A stretch of 40,004 bases of DNA, from NCBI RefSeq assembly GCF_018449675.1, contig NZ_JAAVUZ010000018.1, positions 1 to 40,004 on the forward strand. The letters are read 5' to 3'. Positions 15,656-23,601 of this stretch are shown here, piece after piece. The position numbers and the translations under genes are program-made. Positions within the stretch are counted from its first letter, which is position 1. Each line of letters begins with the position of its first letter. The notes under the pieces are model-generated. The model was given only the letters and a program-made list of their open reading frames with translations. It searched no databases and had not been told where the DNA came from. The DNA is from Glaciihabitans sp. dw_435. GTDB lineage: Bacteria; Actinomycetota; Actinomycetes; Actinomycetales; Microbacteriaceae.

Positions 15656-15740
15656 GGCGGGAGTTAAGGCGGGTTTCGGCGGGAGAAGAAAGCGACTGGA
15701 GGGAGTCGTAGCTCCCGCCGCGCGCTTTTTTCTCCCGCCG
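15656..15740. repeat. 85-bp palindromic dispersed repeat, copy A
   Basis: Begins GGCGGGAG and ends TCTCCCGCCG, with an inner copy of CGGCGGGAGA, a central GGGAGTCGTAGCTCCC palindrome and a T6 stretch. It aligns without gaps to 36380-36464, about 65 of 85 bases identical by hand count. It ends 6 bases before the stop codon of the leftward PPOX gene, so it sits directly downstream of that gene. Confidence 0.75.
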
Positions 15741-15746
15741 CGCGGG

Positions 15747-16205
15747 TTACCGACGCGTGATGCGTGTCCAGCCGCGGCCGGGATGCCAGCTCTCCACCGC
15801 CAACTCGTCGCCCACCACGTAGACCAGCACCGCCTCGGTGATATCGAGCTCGAAGTGCGGCGCCTGGGGAAACGGCGAGCCCTGGGGAGCCGGGATGTCC
15901 CGCAGCGTTCCGGCAAACTTCGCTTCGCCCAGCCAGCCCGCGGGGTCGTCCTTCGGCGGCTCAAGGGTCGGCGAGTGGATGGCGACCCGGGGATCACGCC
16001 GCACGTCCAGTTCCTTCATCGACGCGGGCATCATGCCCAGCGTGATGCGGCCGAGGTCGTCGAATTCCAGCTCGGTGCCGCTGATCCGCGGCGATCCGTC
16101 ACGACGAATGGTCGCGAGGGTCTTGTTCGTTCCGGCCTCGAAACGTTCGCGCACGCGAGCGGCGAACTCCGGGGCATCCATCACAATGTCTGTCCACGTT
16201 GCCAT
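15747..16205 (-). CDS. Pyridoxamine 5'-phosphate oxidase-fold protein (PPOX class)
   Basis: 152-residue split-barrel flavin- or F420-binding protein. The family pattern is visible: TLATIRRDGSPRISGTELEF at the first strands, ITLGMMPASMKELDVRRDPRVAIHSPT for the cofactor-binding middle, and an alpha/beta end ELDITEAVLVYVVGDELAVESWHPGRG. Actinobacterial proteins of this type often use F420H2 rather than FMN; I cannot decide from the sequence. A TACGAT box 7 bases before the ATG suggests a leaderless transcript. A palindromic repeat follows its stop. Substrate unknown. Confidence 0.85.
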   Translation of the reverse strand: MATWTDIVMDAPEFAARVRERFEAGTNKTLATIRRDGSPRISGTELEFDDLGRITLGMMPASMKELDVRRDPRVAIHSPTLEPPKDDPAGWLGEAKFAGTLRDIPAPQGSPFPQAPHFELDITEAVLVYVVGDELAVESWHPGRGWTRITRR

Positions 16206-16212
16206 GGCAGGG

Positions 16213-16218
16213 ATCGTA
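16213..16218 (-). promoter_or_regulatory. Leaderless -10 of the PPOX gene (TACGAT)
   Basis: Minus-strand TACGAT ends 7 bases before the ATG at 16205. Confidence 0.4.
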
Positions 16219-16290
16219 TCGCCGACTCACGACAGCGGCCACGCCCACGTGGGGCGCCCTGGACAAGCGCGACAGCGCCGACGAAGCGAG

Positions 16291-16698
16291 CTACTCCGCG
16301 CGAGGGATCGCGAGCGCCTCGATGACGTCCGCGGGTGCGGCCTGCATCGCGTGCGGGCCGGCAACGTCGAACCACACTGCCTCGAGCACGCCCTCGTTCT
16401 GCTGCAGGAACTCCAGCAGGGTGGGGGCGTCGTACTTGACGACCCGGTGCTCCTCTTCCGAGGGCGTCATCAGCGCGTAGGTCTGCGCCGACGAGAACAG
16501 CAGCAGCATGTACTTGTCGGCATCACCGCGGCGGAAGACGCGCACCTGCGGCGGTCCGTCGACCTCGAGGAGCGGAACGACGACACCGTCATTACGCAGC
16601 GCGAGCGCTACGGCGACGGTGTCCTGGGCTTCGAGCGCGGAGGCGAGCTGTTCAGAACTGAACTGCTTCGGGTCCACGCGTTTCTTGTTTGTTGCCAT
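16291..16698 (-). CDS. SseB-like N-terminal domain protein
   Basis: 135-residue soluble protein. The central part (PLLEVDGPPQVRVFRRGDADKYMLLLFSSAQTYALMTPSEEEHRVVKYDAPTLLEFL, then AVWFDVAGPHAMQAAPADVIEAL) has the strand order and the Phe-Ser/Thr-Ser motif of SseB N-terminal domains. This is a resemblance, not a firm match. The ATG at 16698 is one base past the TGA of the preceding membrane-protein gene (TGATATG), so the two are translationally coupled. No catalytic residues are evident; function unknown. Confidence 0.7.
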   Translation of the reverse strand: MATNKKRVDPKQFSSEQLASALEAQDTVAVALALRNDGVVVPLLEVDGPPQVRVFRRGDADKYMLLLFSSAQTYALMTPSEEEHRVVKYDAPTLLEFLQQNEGVLEAVWFDVAGPHAMQAAPADVIEALAIPRAE

Positions 16699-16699
16699 A

Positions 16700-17374
16700 T
16701 CAGTTGAGCAGGAACTGCTTGGACTTGGCCGACTTGATGCCATCGACGGCCACGTTCAGGTGGTAGCTGGCACCGGCGCCGGCCACCTTGGGCTGCGTCA
16801 CCTTGCACGCCTTCGCGTCCGACCGGGTGCGCGACCACTCGAGCGGCGTCGTCGTGATGGGCACGTTCGGCTGCAGTACCTGCGCGAGGTTCGTTCCCGG
16901 GTCCTGGCAGTCGGCGGACGACCAGATGACGTCGGTGCCACTCGTGATCACGTACGACTGCATCTTGGTGCCAGCGTCGATCGTGCAGGGGTTGGCGCCA
17001 ATGTTCGTCAGGCTCAGGGAAAGTTTGGGATTGACGGATGACCCGTAGCTGGCGGCATCCGTAATGGGGGTGACGGTCACGTCGGCGGCCACACAGGTCG
17101 GGGCCGCTGCGGTTCCGGTGACGGCGGGAGTCGTCGTGGTGGCCGTCGGAACAGTCGTTGCTCCGGGAGTGGCGGGCGTCGTCGGGGCGGAGCTCGCAGC
17201 GGGAGTCTTCGTAGCTCCGGGAGTGACGGATGCCGCCGGTGTCTTCGACCCTCTCGGCACGAGGATCAAAATGATCACAACAATGACCACGAGCAGACCG
17301 AGTCCAACAACGAGTCGTCTGCGCCAGTAAACCGATCCCGGCTGGGGGCCGACCGGGTTTTTGAACGTCGACAT
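16700..17374 (-). CDS. Membrane-anchored protein, Ala/Thr/Pro linker, DUF4232-like domain
   Basis: 224 residues. A short cytoplasmic tail with YWRRR is followed by one membrane helix (about 21-40, LVVGLGLLVVIVVIILILV). A low-complexity Ala/Thr/Pro linker (about 44-90) leads to an extracytoplasmic domain of about 130 residues with four Cys (APTCVAADV, NPCTIDAG, SSADCQDPG, DAKACKVTQ), which could form two disulfides. The domain's opening Cys, SLTNIGANPCTI and ending resemble DUF4232-type extracellular domains. TACCAT 6 bases before the ATG gives a leaderless start. Coupled to the SseB-like gene downstream. Role unknown. Confidence 0.75.
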   Translation of the reverse strand: MSTFKNPVGPQPGSVYWRRRLVVGLGLLVVIVVIILILVPRGSKTPAASVTPGATKTPAASSAPTTPATPGATTVPTATTTTPAVTGTAAAPTCVAADVTVTPITDAASYGSSVNPKLSLSLTNIGANPCTIDAGTKMQSYVITSGTDVIWSSADCQDPGTNLAQVLQPNVPITTTPLEWSRTRSDAKACKVTQPKVAGAGASYHLNVAVDGIKSAKSKQFLLN

Positions 17375-17380
17375 ACCCGA

Positions 17381-17386
17381 ATGGTA
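17381..17386 (-). promoter_or_regulatory. Leaderless -10 of the membrane-protein gene (TACCAT)
   Basis: Minus-strand TACCAT ends 6 bases before the ATG at 17374. Confidence 0.45.
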
Positions 17387-17387
17387 A

Positions 17388-17897
17388 CTAGAGGTGCTTC
17401 AACATCCGGGTATTGCCAAGGGTGTTTGGCTTAACCCGGCTGAGGTCGAGGAATTCGGCGACACCCTCATCGCCCGATCGCAGCAGCTCGGCGTACACCT
17501 CGGGGGCGACGATGTCCTCACCGATGGCCTCGAAACCGTGCCGGCCGAAGAACTCCGTCTCGAAGGTCAGGCAAAACAGCCGGCTGAGGCCGAGTGCCTT
17601 CGCATCGACCTCGATGTGGTCGAGGATCGCGTGTCCGACGCCGTGCTTCAACCACTCGTCGGCCACCGCGAGCGTGCGAACCTCGCCGAGGTCCTCCCAC
17701 ATCACGTGCAGCGCACCGCACCCGATCACCGTGCCGTCGGCGTCCTCAACGACGCGAAACTCCTGCACGGACTCGTAGAACACCACGCGGTCCTTGCCGA
17801 GCAGAATCCGCTTCTGCACGAGCGGCTCAACGAGCGCCTGGATGAACGGGACGTCACTCGTGCGCGCAGCACGCACGGTATAGGCGGTAGAGGTCAC
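17388..17897 (-). CDS. argA: Amino-acid N-acetyltransferase (GNAT, ArgA type)
   Basis: 169-residue GNAT enzyme that matches the stand-alone actinobacterial N-acetylglutamate synthase (Mycobacterium ArgA type): L-glutamate plus acetyl-CoA, the first step of arginine synthesis, cytosolic. Features I recognise from that family are VQEFRVVEDADGTVIGCGALHVMWEDLGEVRTLAV, the acetyl-CoA loop VADEWLKHGVGHAI, LTFETEFFGRHGF, and the closing VAEFLDLSRVKPNTLGNTRMLKHL. The start is a GTG with TATCGT 6 bases upstream. Located just after clpC but with its own promoter and a terminator in between; no other arginine genes are near. Confidence 0.88.
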   Translation of the reverse strand: MTSTAYTVRAARTSDVPFIQALVEPLVQKRILLGKDRVVFYESVQEFRVVEDADGTVIGCGALHVMWEDLGEVRTLAVADEWLKHGVGHAILDHIEVDAKALGLSRLFCLTFETEFFGRHGFEAIGEDIVAPEVYAELLRSGDEGVAEFLDLSRVKPNTLGNTRMLKHL

Positions 17898-17903
17898 CCC
17901 TCA

Positions 17904-17909
17904 ACGATA
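17904..17909 (-). promoter_or_regulatory. Leaderless -10 of argA (TATCGT)
   Basis: Minus-strand TATCGT ends 6 bases before the GTG at 17897, supporting that non-ATG start. Confidence 0.45.
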
Positions 17910-17984
17910 GCGGCGGACGACGGATGACCCGGGCCGCCGGCAAACCGCGGCGCAGAGGCATCCGCCCCACACCTTAGACGCACG

Positions 17985-18014
17985 AAGGGCGGTGGGATTT
18001 CTCCCACCGCCCTT
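17985..18014 (-). terminator. clpC terminator hairpin
   Basis: Perfect 13-bp stem AAGGGCGGTGGGA / TCCCACCGCCCTT with a GAAA tetraloop on the minus strand, 28 bases past the clpC stop. Only two Ts end the stem, so it is strong in structure but weak in T-tract. Confidence 0.75.
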
Positions 18015-18041
18015 GTGACGGACTAACCAGCTGGCGAGGCG

Positions 18042-20525
18042 TTACGCCTCGACGGCTCCGATGGCCTCTTCGATCTCAGCAAATCCTGCCTGACGGCTGG
18101 TGTTGATGACGAATTCGCCCTCGAGGAAGTCGACGTGAACGTGGTCTCCCGCGTTCAGCTCGCCGTGCAGGATCTTCTCGGAGAGACGGTCCTCCACCTC
18201 GTGCTGTACGGCACGACGCAGCGGACGTGCACCGAGCGACGGGTCGAAGCCGATCTTGATGAGCTGCTCCTTGGCCGCGAGCGTGAGCTCGATGGTCAGG
18301 TCGCGGTCCATCAGGCGGTCCTTGAGGCGGGTGATGAACAGGTCGACGATCTGCAGGAGCTCTTCCGGGCTGAGCTGCGGGAACACGATCGTCTCGTCGA
18401 CGCGGTTCAGGAACTCGGGCTTGAAGTGCTTCTTCAGTTCCTCGACGACCTTGCCACGCATGCGGTCGTAACCGGTCGCGGTGTCGGACGACGAGGTGAA
18501 GCCGATCGGGGTTCCGCTGATGTCGCGGGTACCGAGGTTGGTCGTCATGATGATGACCGTGTTCTTGAAGTCGACGACACGACCCTGGCCATCCGTCAGA
18601 CGTCCCTCTTCCAGAATCTGGAGGAGCGAGTTGAAGATGTCGGGGTGAGCCTTCTCGATCTCATCGAACAGGACCACGGAGAACGGCTTGCGGCGCACCT
18701 TCTCGGTGAGCTGGCCACCCTCTTCGAATCCAACGAATCCGGGAGGGGCACCAAACAGACGAGACACGGTGTGCTTCTCGCCGTACTCACTCATGTCGAG
18801 GGAGATCAGTGCGTTCTCGTCATCGAAGAGGAACTCGGCGAGCGCCTTGGCGAGCTCCGTCTTACCAACACCGGTCGGACCGGCGAAGATGAACGAACCG
18901 CTCGGACGCTTGGGGTCCTTGAGGCCGGCACGGGTGCGACGGATGGTCTTGGAGAGAACGGAAATCGCTTCCTCCTGGCCAATGACGCGCTGGTGCAGTG
19001 CCTTCTCCATGAAGATGAGTCGGCTGGACTCTTCCTCGGTGAGCTTGAAGACCGGGATGCCGGTGGCTGCGGCGAGTACCTCGGCGATGATTCCCTCATC
19101 GACGGTTCCGCTGGAGCCCACGTCGCCGCTCTTCCACTGCTTCTCGAGACGAAGGCGCTCTCCGAGCAGCTTCTTCTCTTCGTCGCGCAGCGAGGCGGCC
19201 TTCTCGAAGTCCTGGTCCTCAATGGCGGCTTCCTTCTGGCCACGAACACCAGAGATCTTGTCGTCAAACTCGCGCAGCTCCGGCGGGGCCGACAGAATCG
19301 ACAGACGCAGGCGGGCGCCAGCCTCATCGATCAGGTCGATTGCCTTGTCCGGAAGGAAGCGGTCGGCCACGTAGCGGTCGGCCAGGTTGGCGGCAGCAAC
19401 GATCGCGCCGTCAGTGATCGACACCTTGTGGAAGGCCTCGTACTTGTCGCGGAGTCCCTTGAGGATGTTGATGGTGTGGGGAAGGGACGGCTCGTGAACC
19501 TGAACCGACTGGAAACGACGCTCGAGAGCGGCATCCTTCTCGAAGTGCTTGCGGTACTCGTCGAGAGTCGTGGCACCAATGGTCTGGAGCTCACCACGAG
19601 CCAGGAGCGGCTTGAGGATCGAGGCCGCGTCGATAGCGCCCTCTGCGGCTCCGGCGCCAACGAGCGTGTGGATCTCGTCGATGAAGACGATGATGTCACC
19701 GCGGGTACGGATCTCCTTGGTTACCTTCTTCAGGCGCTCCTCGAAGTCACCGCGGTAGCGGCTGCCGGCGATGAGCGAACCAAGGTCAAGCGAGTAGAGC
19801 TGCTTGTCCTTCAGCGTCTCGGGCACGTCGCCCTTGACGATCGCCTGGGCGAGGCCCTCGACGACCGCAGTCTTTCCAACTCCAGGCTCACCGATCAGAA
19901 CGGGGTTGTTCTTCGAACGGCGGGAGAGGATCTGCATGACGCGCTCCATCTCCTTCTCGCGCCCGATAACCGGGTCGAGCTTGCCGTCGCGAGCAGCCTG
20001 CGTGAGGTTGCGTCCGAACTGGTCGAGAATCTGCGAACCCTTGTCGGGTGCCGCGTCGTTGCCGCCCACAGCGACAGCCTCCTTGCCCTGGTAACCAGAT
20101 AGCAGCTGGATAACCTGCTGGCGTACTTTGTTCAGGTCGGCACCCAGCTTGACGAGCACCTGAGCTGCGACGCCCTCACCCTCGCGGATGAGGCCGAGCA
20201 GGATGTGCTCTGTACCGATGTAGTTGTGGCCGAGCTGCAGTGCTTCACGCAGTGACAGCTCAAGAACCTTCTTCGCCCGCGGCGTGAAGGGGATGTGCCC
20301 GGTCGGCTGCTGCTGACCCTGGCCAATAATGTCCTGTACCTGCTCGCGTACGGAATCCAGAGAGATGTTGAGCGACTCAAGAGCCTTCGCCGCTACGCCC
20401 TCACCCTCGTGGATCAGCCCGAGCAGGATGTGCTCTGTACCGATGTAATTGTGGTTGAGCATCTTGGCCTCTTCCTGGGCCAGGACAACGACGCGACGAG
20501 CGCGGTCAGTAAATCTCTCAAACAT
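18042..20525 (-). CDS. clpC: ClpC, Clp protease regulatory ATPase
   Basis: 827-residue Hsp100 unfoldase that feeds substrates to ClpP in the cytosol. Order: two N-terminal Clp repeats (residues 1-150, each with [13 protein letters not shown]), AAA+ module 1 with Walker [11 protein letters not shown], the UVR middle domain (about 420-460, [23 protein letters not shown]), AAA+ module 2 with Walker [11 protein letters not shown], and the C-terminal small domain. Normal length for actinobacterial ClpC. The start is the ATG at 20525 with GGAGGAG upstream. A ClgR-like box lies 80 bp upstream, the usual way clpC is controlled in actinobacteria. Confidence 0.98.
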   Translation of the reverse strand: MFERFTDRARRVVVLAQEEAKMLNHNYIGTEHILLGLIHEGEGVAAKALESLNISLDSVREQVQDIIGQGQQQPTGHIPFTPRAKKVLELSLREALQLGHNYIGTEHILLGLIREGEGVAAQVLVKLGADLNKVRQQVIQLLSGYQGKEAVAVGGNDAAPDKGSQILDQFGRNLTQAARDGKLDPVIGREKEMERVMQILSRRSKNNPVLIGEPGVGKTAVVEGLAQAIVKGDVPETLKDKQLYSLDLGSLIAGSRYRGDFEERLKKVTKEIRTRGDIIVFIDEIHTLVGAGAAEGAIDAASILKPLLARGELQTIGATTLDEYRKHFEKDAALERRFQSVQVHEPSLPHTINILKGLRDKYEAFHKVSITDGAIVAAANLADRYVADRFLPDKAIDLIDEAGARLRLSILSAPPELREFDDKISGVRGQKEAAIEDQDFEKAASLRDEEKKLLGERLRLEKQWKSGDVGSSGTVDEGIIAEVLAAATGIPVFKLTEEESSRLIFMEKALHQRVIGQEEAISVLSKTIRRTRAGLKDPKRPSGSFIFAGPTGVGKTELAKALAEFLFDDENALISLDMSEYGEKHTVSRLFGAPPGFVGFEEGGQLTEKVRRKPFSVVLFDEIEKAHPDIFNSLLQILEEGRLTDGQGRVVDFKNTVIIMTTNLGTRDISGTPIGFTSSSDTATGYDRMRGKVVEELKKHFKPEFLNRVDETIVFPQLSPEELLQIVDLFITRLKDRLMDRDLTIELTLAAKEQLIKIGFDPSLGARPLRRAVQHEVEDRLSEKILHGELNAGDHVHVDFLEGEFVINTSRQAGFAEIEEAIGAVEA

Positions 20526-20604
20526 CTTTTTCTCCTCCAGCGCCGGGCAGGGAGTCGGCGCCGATATAAAGAGAGTAACCACGCAGAGCGCAGAAAAGTC
20601 CGCC

Positions 20605-20620
20605 GTTCGCCGCAGGCGAA
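20605..20620 (-). promoter_or_regulatory. ClgR-like operator upstream of clpC
   Basis: Minus-strand TTCGCCTGCGGCGAAC is a near-perfect palindrome with CGC and GCG half-sites 5 bases apart. From memory it fits the ClgR consensus (W-N-N-W-CGC-Y-N-A-N-R-GCG-W-W-S) except for the central A. It lies 80-95 bases upstream of the clpC start. ClgR activates clp genes in corynebacteria and streptomycetes; its action here is inferred. Confidence 0.6.
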
Positions 20621-20664
20621 GAATGGTTGGAGAAGCGGATGCCCCGGGCCGGGTCCGGCACCCA

Positions 20665-20693
20665 TTGACAGTTGCTCAGCTTGCTCCTAATTT
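20665..20693 (+). promoter_or_regulatory. Sigma-A promoter TTGACA-N17-TAATTT
   Basis: A consensus -35 TTGACA and TAATTT -10 with 17-base spacing, directed at the membrane-protein/Xre pair. Transcription would start near 20700, which rules out an earlier in-frame start at 20672 and supports the ATG at 20732. Confidence 0.8.
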
Positions 20694-20731
20694 GGCGACA
20701 TCCGTTGTTATCGATACTCGTTGGGGCCGCC

Positions 20732-21499
20732 ATGAGATTGTTCGATCCCGCAGCACGCCCGACCAACCTCATTACTCCTCCGAGTGCGGGTGGTGCCGTG
20801 CCCCAATCGAGCCTCCTACAAGTGACCCGGGTAGTTGCGGCAATATGGGTGGCCACCGTCCTCGTCGTAACGACCGCCGCCCTCATCCAGACGCTCACGT
20901 CGGACTCTGTTCAACTCACAATGCCCGTCGCCGAGTTCTGGCCGGCGCTGTACCCCTCGCTTCATGTGCAAGGTACGAGCGCCGTCGTCACCGGCGGGGG
21001 ATTCACTTCCGCAACGGTCTCGGTCGCAGGGCTCGACGTAGCGGCGCGCTTGTGGCTGGCTGCTGGCACGTTGCTCGTCGCGCTTACCCAGCTCGTTATC
21101 GCCATCATGGTTCTGAGGTTTTGCACTCGGCTCTTGTCGGATGACCCCGCTCCCGCCCATTTCCGTCGCGCTCTGAGAATTGCCGCCTTCACGATCCTGA
21201 TTGGCGGCCTGTGCTGGCAGGTCTGCTTCGGCATATCCGGAACCCTTGCATCGCAGCAGGTACTGGGAAGGTCCGGGTGGGACATGACCGACACGGTTGT
21301 CTCCGGTTCTGACCTCGAGATTCGCGGCCTTGCGAATCCAGCCGTGCACCTGCAGGTCGACTTCTGGCCGATTCTCGTCGCGCTCGCACTCTTGGCCGCC
21401 AGCTCTGCGTTCCAGGTCGGGGCGAAAATGCAGAGCGATCGAGAACAGCTACTCGTCGATCGTCAGCGCCTTGTGCGCGAGACCGAAGGCCTCGTATAA
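20732..21499 (+). CDS. Four-TM membrane protein, DUF2975-like
   Basis: 255-residue integral membrane protein. About four hydrophobic segments: 30-50 (VTRVVAAIWVATVLVVTTAALI), 105-130 (LWLAAGTLLVALTQLVIAIMVL), 148-170 (AAFTILIGGLCWQVCFGISG) and 208-228 (FWPILVALALLAASSAFQVG), with an extracytoplasmic loop between the first two and a charged C-terminal helix (SDREQLLVDRQRLVRETE). Topology, size and the Xre gene 3 bases downstream match the DUF2975/YozG pairs of Firmicutes and actinobacteria. Function of that family is not established. Confidence 0.75.
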   Translation: MRLFDPAARPTNLITPPSAGGAVPQSSLLQVTRVVAAIWVATVLVVTTAALIQTLTSDSVQLTMPVAEFWPALYPSLHVQGTSAVVTGGGFTSATVSVAGLDVAARLWLAAGTLLVALTQLVIAIMVLRFCTRLLSDDPAPAHFRRALRIAAFTILIGGLCWQVCFGISGTLASQQVLGRSGWDMTDTVVSGSDLEIRGLANPAVHLQVDFWPILVALALLAASSAFQVGAKMQSDREQLLVDRQRLVRETEGLV

Positions 21500-21502
21500 C
21501 CG

Positions 21503-21748
21503 GTGGTGGACGACAGCACACTGCCGGGCATCCACTGCCGTCTGGATGACCTGCTTGCGTCACGGGGTACGACTCTCACCGAGCTGAGCAGGGTGGTGGG
21601 CATCAGCATCGTGAATCTGTCGGTTCTCAAAAACGATCGCGCGCGGGCCATCCGCTATTCCACGTTACGTGCCATCTGTGAGGCGTTGGACTGCGACGTC
21701 GGCGACCTGCTTGTACGGGTTCGCCCCGATACGACCGGGCCCAACTAG
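21503..21748 (+). CDS. Small Xre-family (YozG-like) HTH regulator
   Basis: 81-residue Cro/CI-type DNA-binding protein, essentially one helix-turn-helix domain: IHCRLDDLLASRGTTLTELSRVVGISIVNLSVLKNDRARAIRYSTLRAICEALDCDVGDLL. The ending CDVGDLL is typical of YozG-type regulators. The start is a GTG at 21503 (a second GTG follows directly), 3 bases past the stop of the membrane-protein gene, so coupling is likely. Probably regulates the pair; targets unknown. Confidence 0.88.
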   Translation: MVDDSTLPGIHCRLDDLLASRGTTLTELSRVVGISIVNLSVLKNDRARAIRYSTLRAICEALDCDVGDLLVRVRPDTTGPN

Positions 21749-21767
21749 CCCGTGCAGCGCATGGGAC

Positions 21768-21773
21768 TACCGT
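21768..21773 (+). promoter_or_regulatory. Leaderless -10 of the pirin gene (TACCGT)
   Basis: TACCGT ends 6 bases before the ATG at 21780 and fixes that start among in-frame alternatives. Confidence 0.45.
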
Positions 21774-21779
21774 CGAACC

Positions 21780-22805
21780 ATGAGCAACCTGGAGGTCAAG
21801 CCTCCCGAAACGGAGCTGGTCGATCCCGCGGAGAGCGAGACGACGCCGCCCATCGTGCGACCGGATGCCACGGGCTTCGAGTTACTCACTCCGCGCGACG
21901 TTCCCCTCGGCGGACCCCGCGCGATGGAGGTGCGCCGCACCCTCCCCCAGCGGGCCCGCAGCCTCATCGGCGCCTGGTGCTTCGTGGATCACTACGGCCC
22001 CGACGCCGTCGCGCGCACGGGAGGCATGGTCGTTCCTCCCCACCCGCACACCGGACTACAGACGGTCAGCTGGCTCTTCGCGGGCGAGGTCGAGCACCGC
22101 GACAGCAGCGGGGCACACGCGATGGTGCGACCGGGTGAGCTCAACCTGATGACCGCCGGCCGGGGCATCCAACACTCTGAAGTGTCCACGACCGACACCA
22201 CCACCCTGCACGGTGCCCAGTTGTGGGTGGCGCTTCCGGATGCCACGCGCCACAGCGAGCCCCACTTCGAGCACTATGCGCCGCCCGCCATGGAGGTGCG
22301 GGCCACCGGCGCCGGCGACGCGGCCACGGTGCGGGTGTTTCTCGGATCGCTCGCCGGAAGCGTCTCGCCCGTCATCACATACAGCCCGCTGGTCGGGGCG
22401 CAACTCGACATCCCCGCGGAGACGTCGATCACACTCGACATCGACGCCGGCTTCGAGCACGGCATCCTGCTGGACGCGGGTGAACTCTCCGCCGACGGCA
22501 ACGATATTCCCATCGGCGACCTTGCCTACTTCTCTACTGGGCGCACCACGCTGACGCTCACCGCCGGCGCGTCCGCCGTGCGCGCCCTCCTGATCGGGGG
22601 CGCTCCCCTCGGCGAACGCATCGTCATGTGGTGGAACTTCATCGGCCGCACCCACGACGAGGTCGTCGCGTATCGCAGCCAGTGGCAGAGCGAGGTCATC
22701 GGCGACGCGACACGGACGGGCAGGTTCGGCCACGTCGACGGCTACGACGGACCCGCGCTGCCCGCACCGGTATTGCCGAACGTGCGGCTGCGCCCGCGCG
22801 ACTAG
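21780..22805 (+). CDS. Pirin family protein
   Basis: 341-residue bicupin. The N-terminal cupin holds the metal ligands: HPHTGLQTVSW (two His) and, further on, GELNLMTAGRGIQHSEVS with the third His and the Glu ligand. The C-terminal cupin ends in the pirin signature RIVMWWNFIGRTHDEVVAYRSQW. Bacterial pirins act as quercetin 2,3-dioxygenases or as modulators of metabolic enzymes; which applies is unknown. The first ~35 residues are a hydrophilic extension. The AHSA1-type gene follows after 24 bases in the same direction. Confidence 0.93.
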   Translation: MSNLEVKPPETELVDPAESETTPPIVRPDATGFELLTPRDVPLGGPRAMEVRRTLPQRARSLIGAWCFVDHYGPDAVARTGGMVVPPHPHTGLQTVSWLFAGEVEHRDSSGAHAMVRPGELNLMTAGRGIQHSEVSTTDTTTLHGAQLWVALPDATRHSEPHFEHYAPPAMEVRATGAGDAATVRVFLGSLAGSVSPVITYSPLVGAQLDIPAETSITLDIDAGFEHGILLDAGELSADGNDIPIGDLAYFSTGRTTLTLTAGASAVRALLIGGAPLGERIVMWWNFIGRTHDEVVAYRSQWQSEVIGDATRTGRFGHVDGYDGPALPAPVLPNVRLRPRD

Positions 22806-22829
22806 GACTGCGAGAGAAGGAGGTCATCC

Positions 22830-23255
22830 ATGACACAGCTGATTCTTCGACGGATTCTCGAGGCACCCAGGGCGGCGGTCTGGCGGGAGTGGACGGATCC
22901 CGCCGAACTGTCGTCCTGGTTCTGGCCTACGGAGTACCACGCGTTTTGTTCCATCACGGCGGAGCCGGGTGGTCACTGGCGGCTGGCGTCCAAACCGATG
23001 GACATGGGTGCCGAGGGCGAGTTCATCATCGTTGAGCACGAGCGTCGGCTGGTGTTCACCTGGAAGTGGGACCGCGACCGTCACCAGACGGTGACGACCG
23101 TGTCACTGACGGATGAACCGGACGGCGGCACCGCAATGCTGGTCGCACAGGGCGACTTCACCTCCGATGCCGAAATGGAGCAACAGGAGAAGGTCTGGCG
23201 GCAGAGCCTTGAGCGACTGAACGCCCGGCTCTCGATCCGCACCGGCGGTCACTGA
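22830..23255 (+). CDS. SRPBCC/AHSA1-type (START-like) protein
   Basis: 141-residue helix-grip-fold protein. The pattern ILRRILEAPRAAVWREWTDPAELSSWFWP ... GGHWRL ... GEFIIVEHERRLVFTWKWD ... TTVSLTDE ... GDFTSDAEMEQQEKVWRQSLERLNARL is typical of the activator-of-Hsp90-homologue subgroup, which binds hydrophobic ligands in a cavity. A strong AAGGAGG Shine-Dalgarno precedes the ATG. Follows the pirin gene; no regulator of the usual ArsR partnership is adjacent. Ligand unknown. Confidence 0.9.
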   Translation: MTQLILRRILEAPRAAVWREWTDPAELSSWFWPTEYHAFCSITAEPGGHWRLASKPMDMGAEGEFIIVEHERRLVFTWKWDRDRHQTVTTVSLTDEPDGGTAMLVAQGDFTSDAEMEQQEKVWRQSLERLNARLSIRTGGH

Positions 23256-23287
23256 CGCCGCTTCCGCGGGGTCGACCGTCGGGCGAC

Positions 23288-23485
23288 TTAGTCGGTCTTG
23301 ACGCTCTTGGCGACGGGCGCGGGCTGGTTCGCCTTGGCGCGCTCTTCGGCTTCGATCTGCGCGTACACCTTGCGCTCGGTGCGGTCGGCACGGAAGATCC
23401 AGCGCATCGCCAGCCAGAACAGGACGCCGACGAGCACAGTCGGGGTCAGAGAGGCGAACGCGTTCGCCCAGAATTCGTGTGGCAC
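23288..23485 (-). CDS. Small single-pass membrane protein (65 aa)
   Basis: 65 residues: a membrane helix (about 11-30, SLTPTVLVGVLFWLAMRWIF) followed by a charged tail that should be helical (RADRTERKVYAQIEAEERAKANQ). The Trp-Ile-Phe-Arg boundary suggests N-out/C-in topology. Start is a GTG with TAGTCT 6 bases upstream (leaderless). It is third in a row of tiny membrane proteins behind lysS. No known domain. Confidence 0.75.
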   Translation of the reverse strand: MPHEFWANAFASLTPTVLVGVLFWLAMRWIFRADRTERKVYAQIEAEERAKANQPAPVAKSVKTD

Positions 23486-23491
23486 CGGAAC

Positions 23492-23497
23492 AGACTA
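23492..23497 (-). promoter_or_regulatory. Leaderless -10 of the 65-aa membrane protein (TAGTCT)
   Basis: Minus-strand TAGTCT ends 6 bases before the GTG at 23485. Confidence 0.45.
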
Positions 23498-23508
23498 CCG
23501 CGCGGGTG

Positions 23509-23601
23509 TCAGCGGTTGCCTGTGAGGGTCACTATCGCGACCAGCACAAGAATGCCGATGAGCGCGGCGGCGGTGATAAAGCGAGAAGTACGGCGGTTCA
23601 T
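23509..23601 (-). CDS. 30-aa single-pass membrane micropeptide
   Basis: ATG at 23601 to TGA at 23509. Reads MNRRTSRFI, then TAAALIGILVLVAIVTL, then TGNR: a basic N-terminus, one hydrophobic helix and a short tail. Its ATG overlaps the TGA of the preceding 47-aa gene in ATGA, so the two are coupled. Too short for domain assignment. Expression is inferred from the overlap and clean membrane-protein composition. Confidence 0.6.
   Translation of the reverse strand: MNRRTSRFITAAALIGILVLVAIVTLTGNR

Noticed and set aside
18135-20102. 655-codon open frame antisense to clpC
   Set aside because: High-GC codon bias opens the complementary frame. Its product has no domain and consists of the reverse reading of conserved ClpC motifs.
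20526-20664. HspR (HAIR) or CIRCE heat-shock element upstream of clpC
   Set aside because: Neither the CTTGAGT/ACTCAAG nor the TTAGCACTC/GAGTGCTAA arms are present; only the ClgR-like palindrome is.
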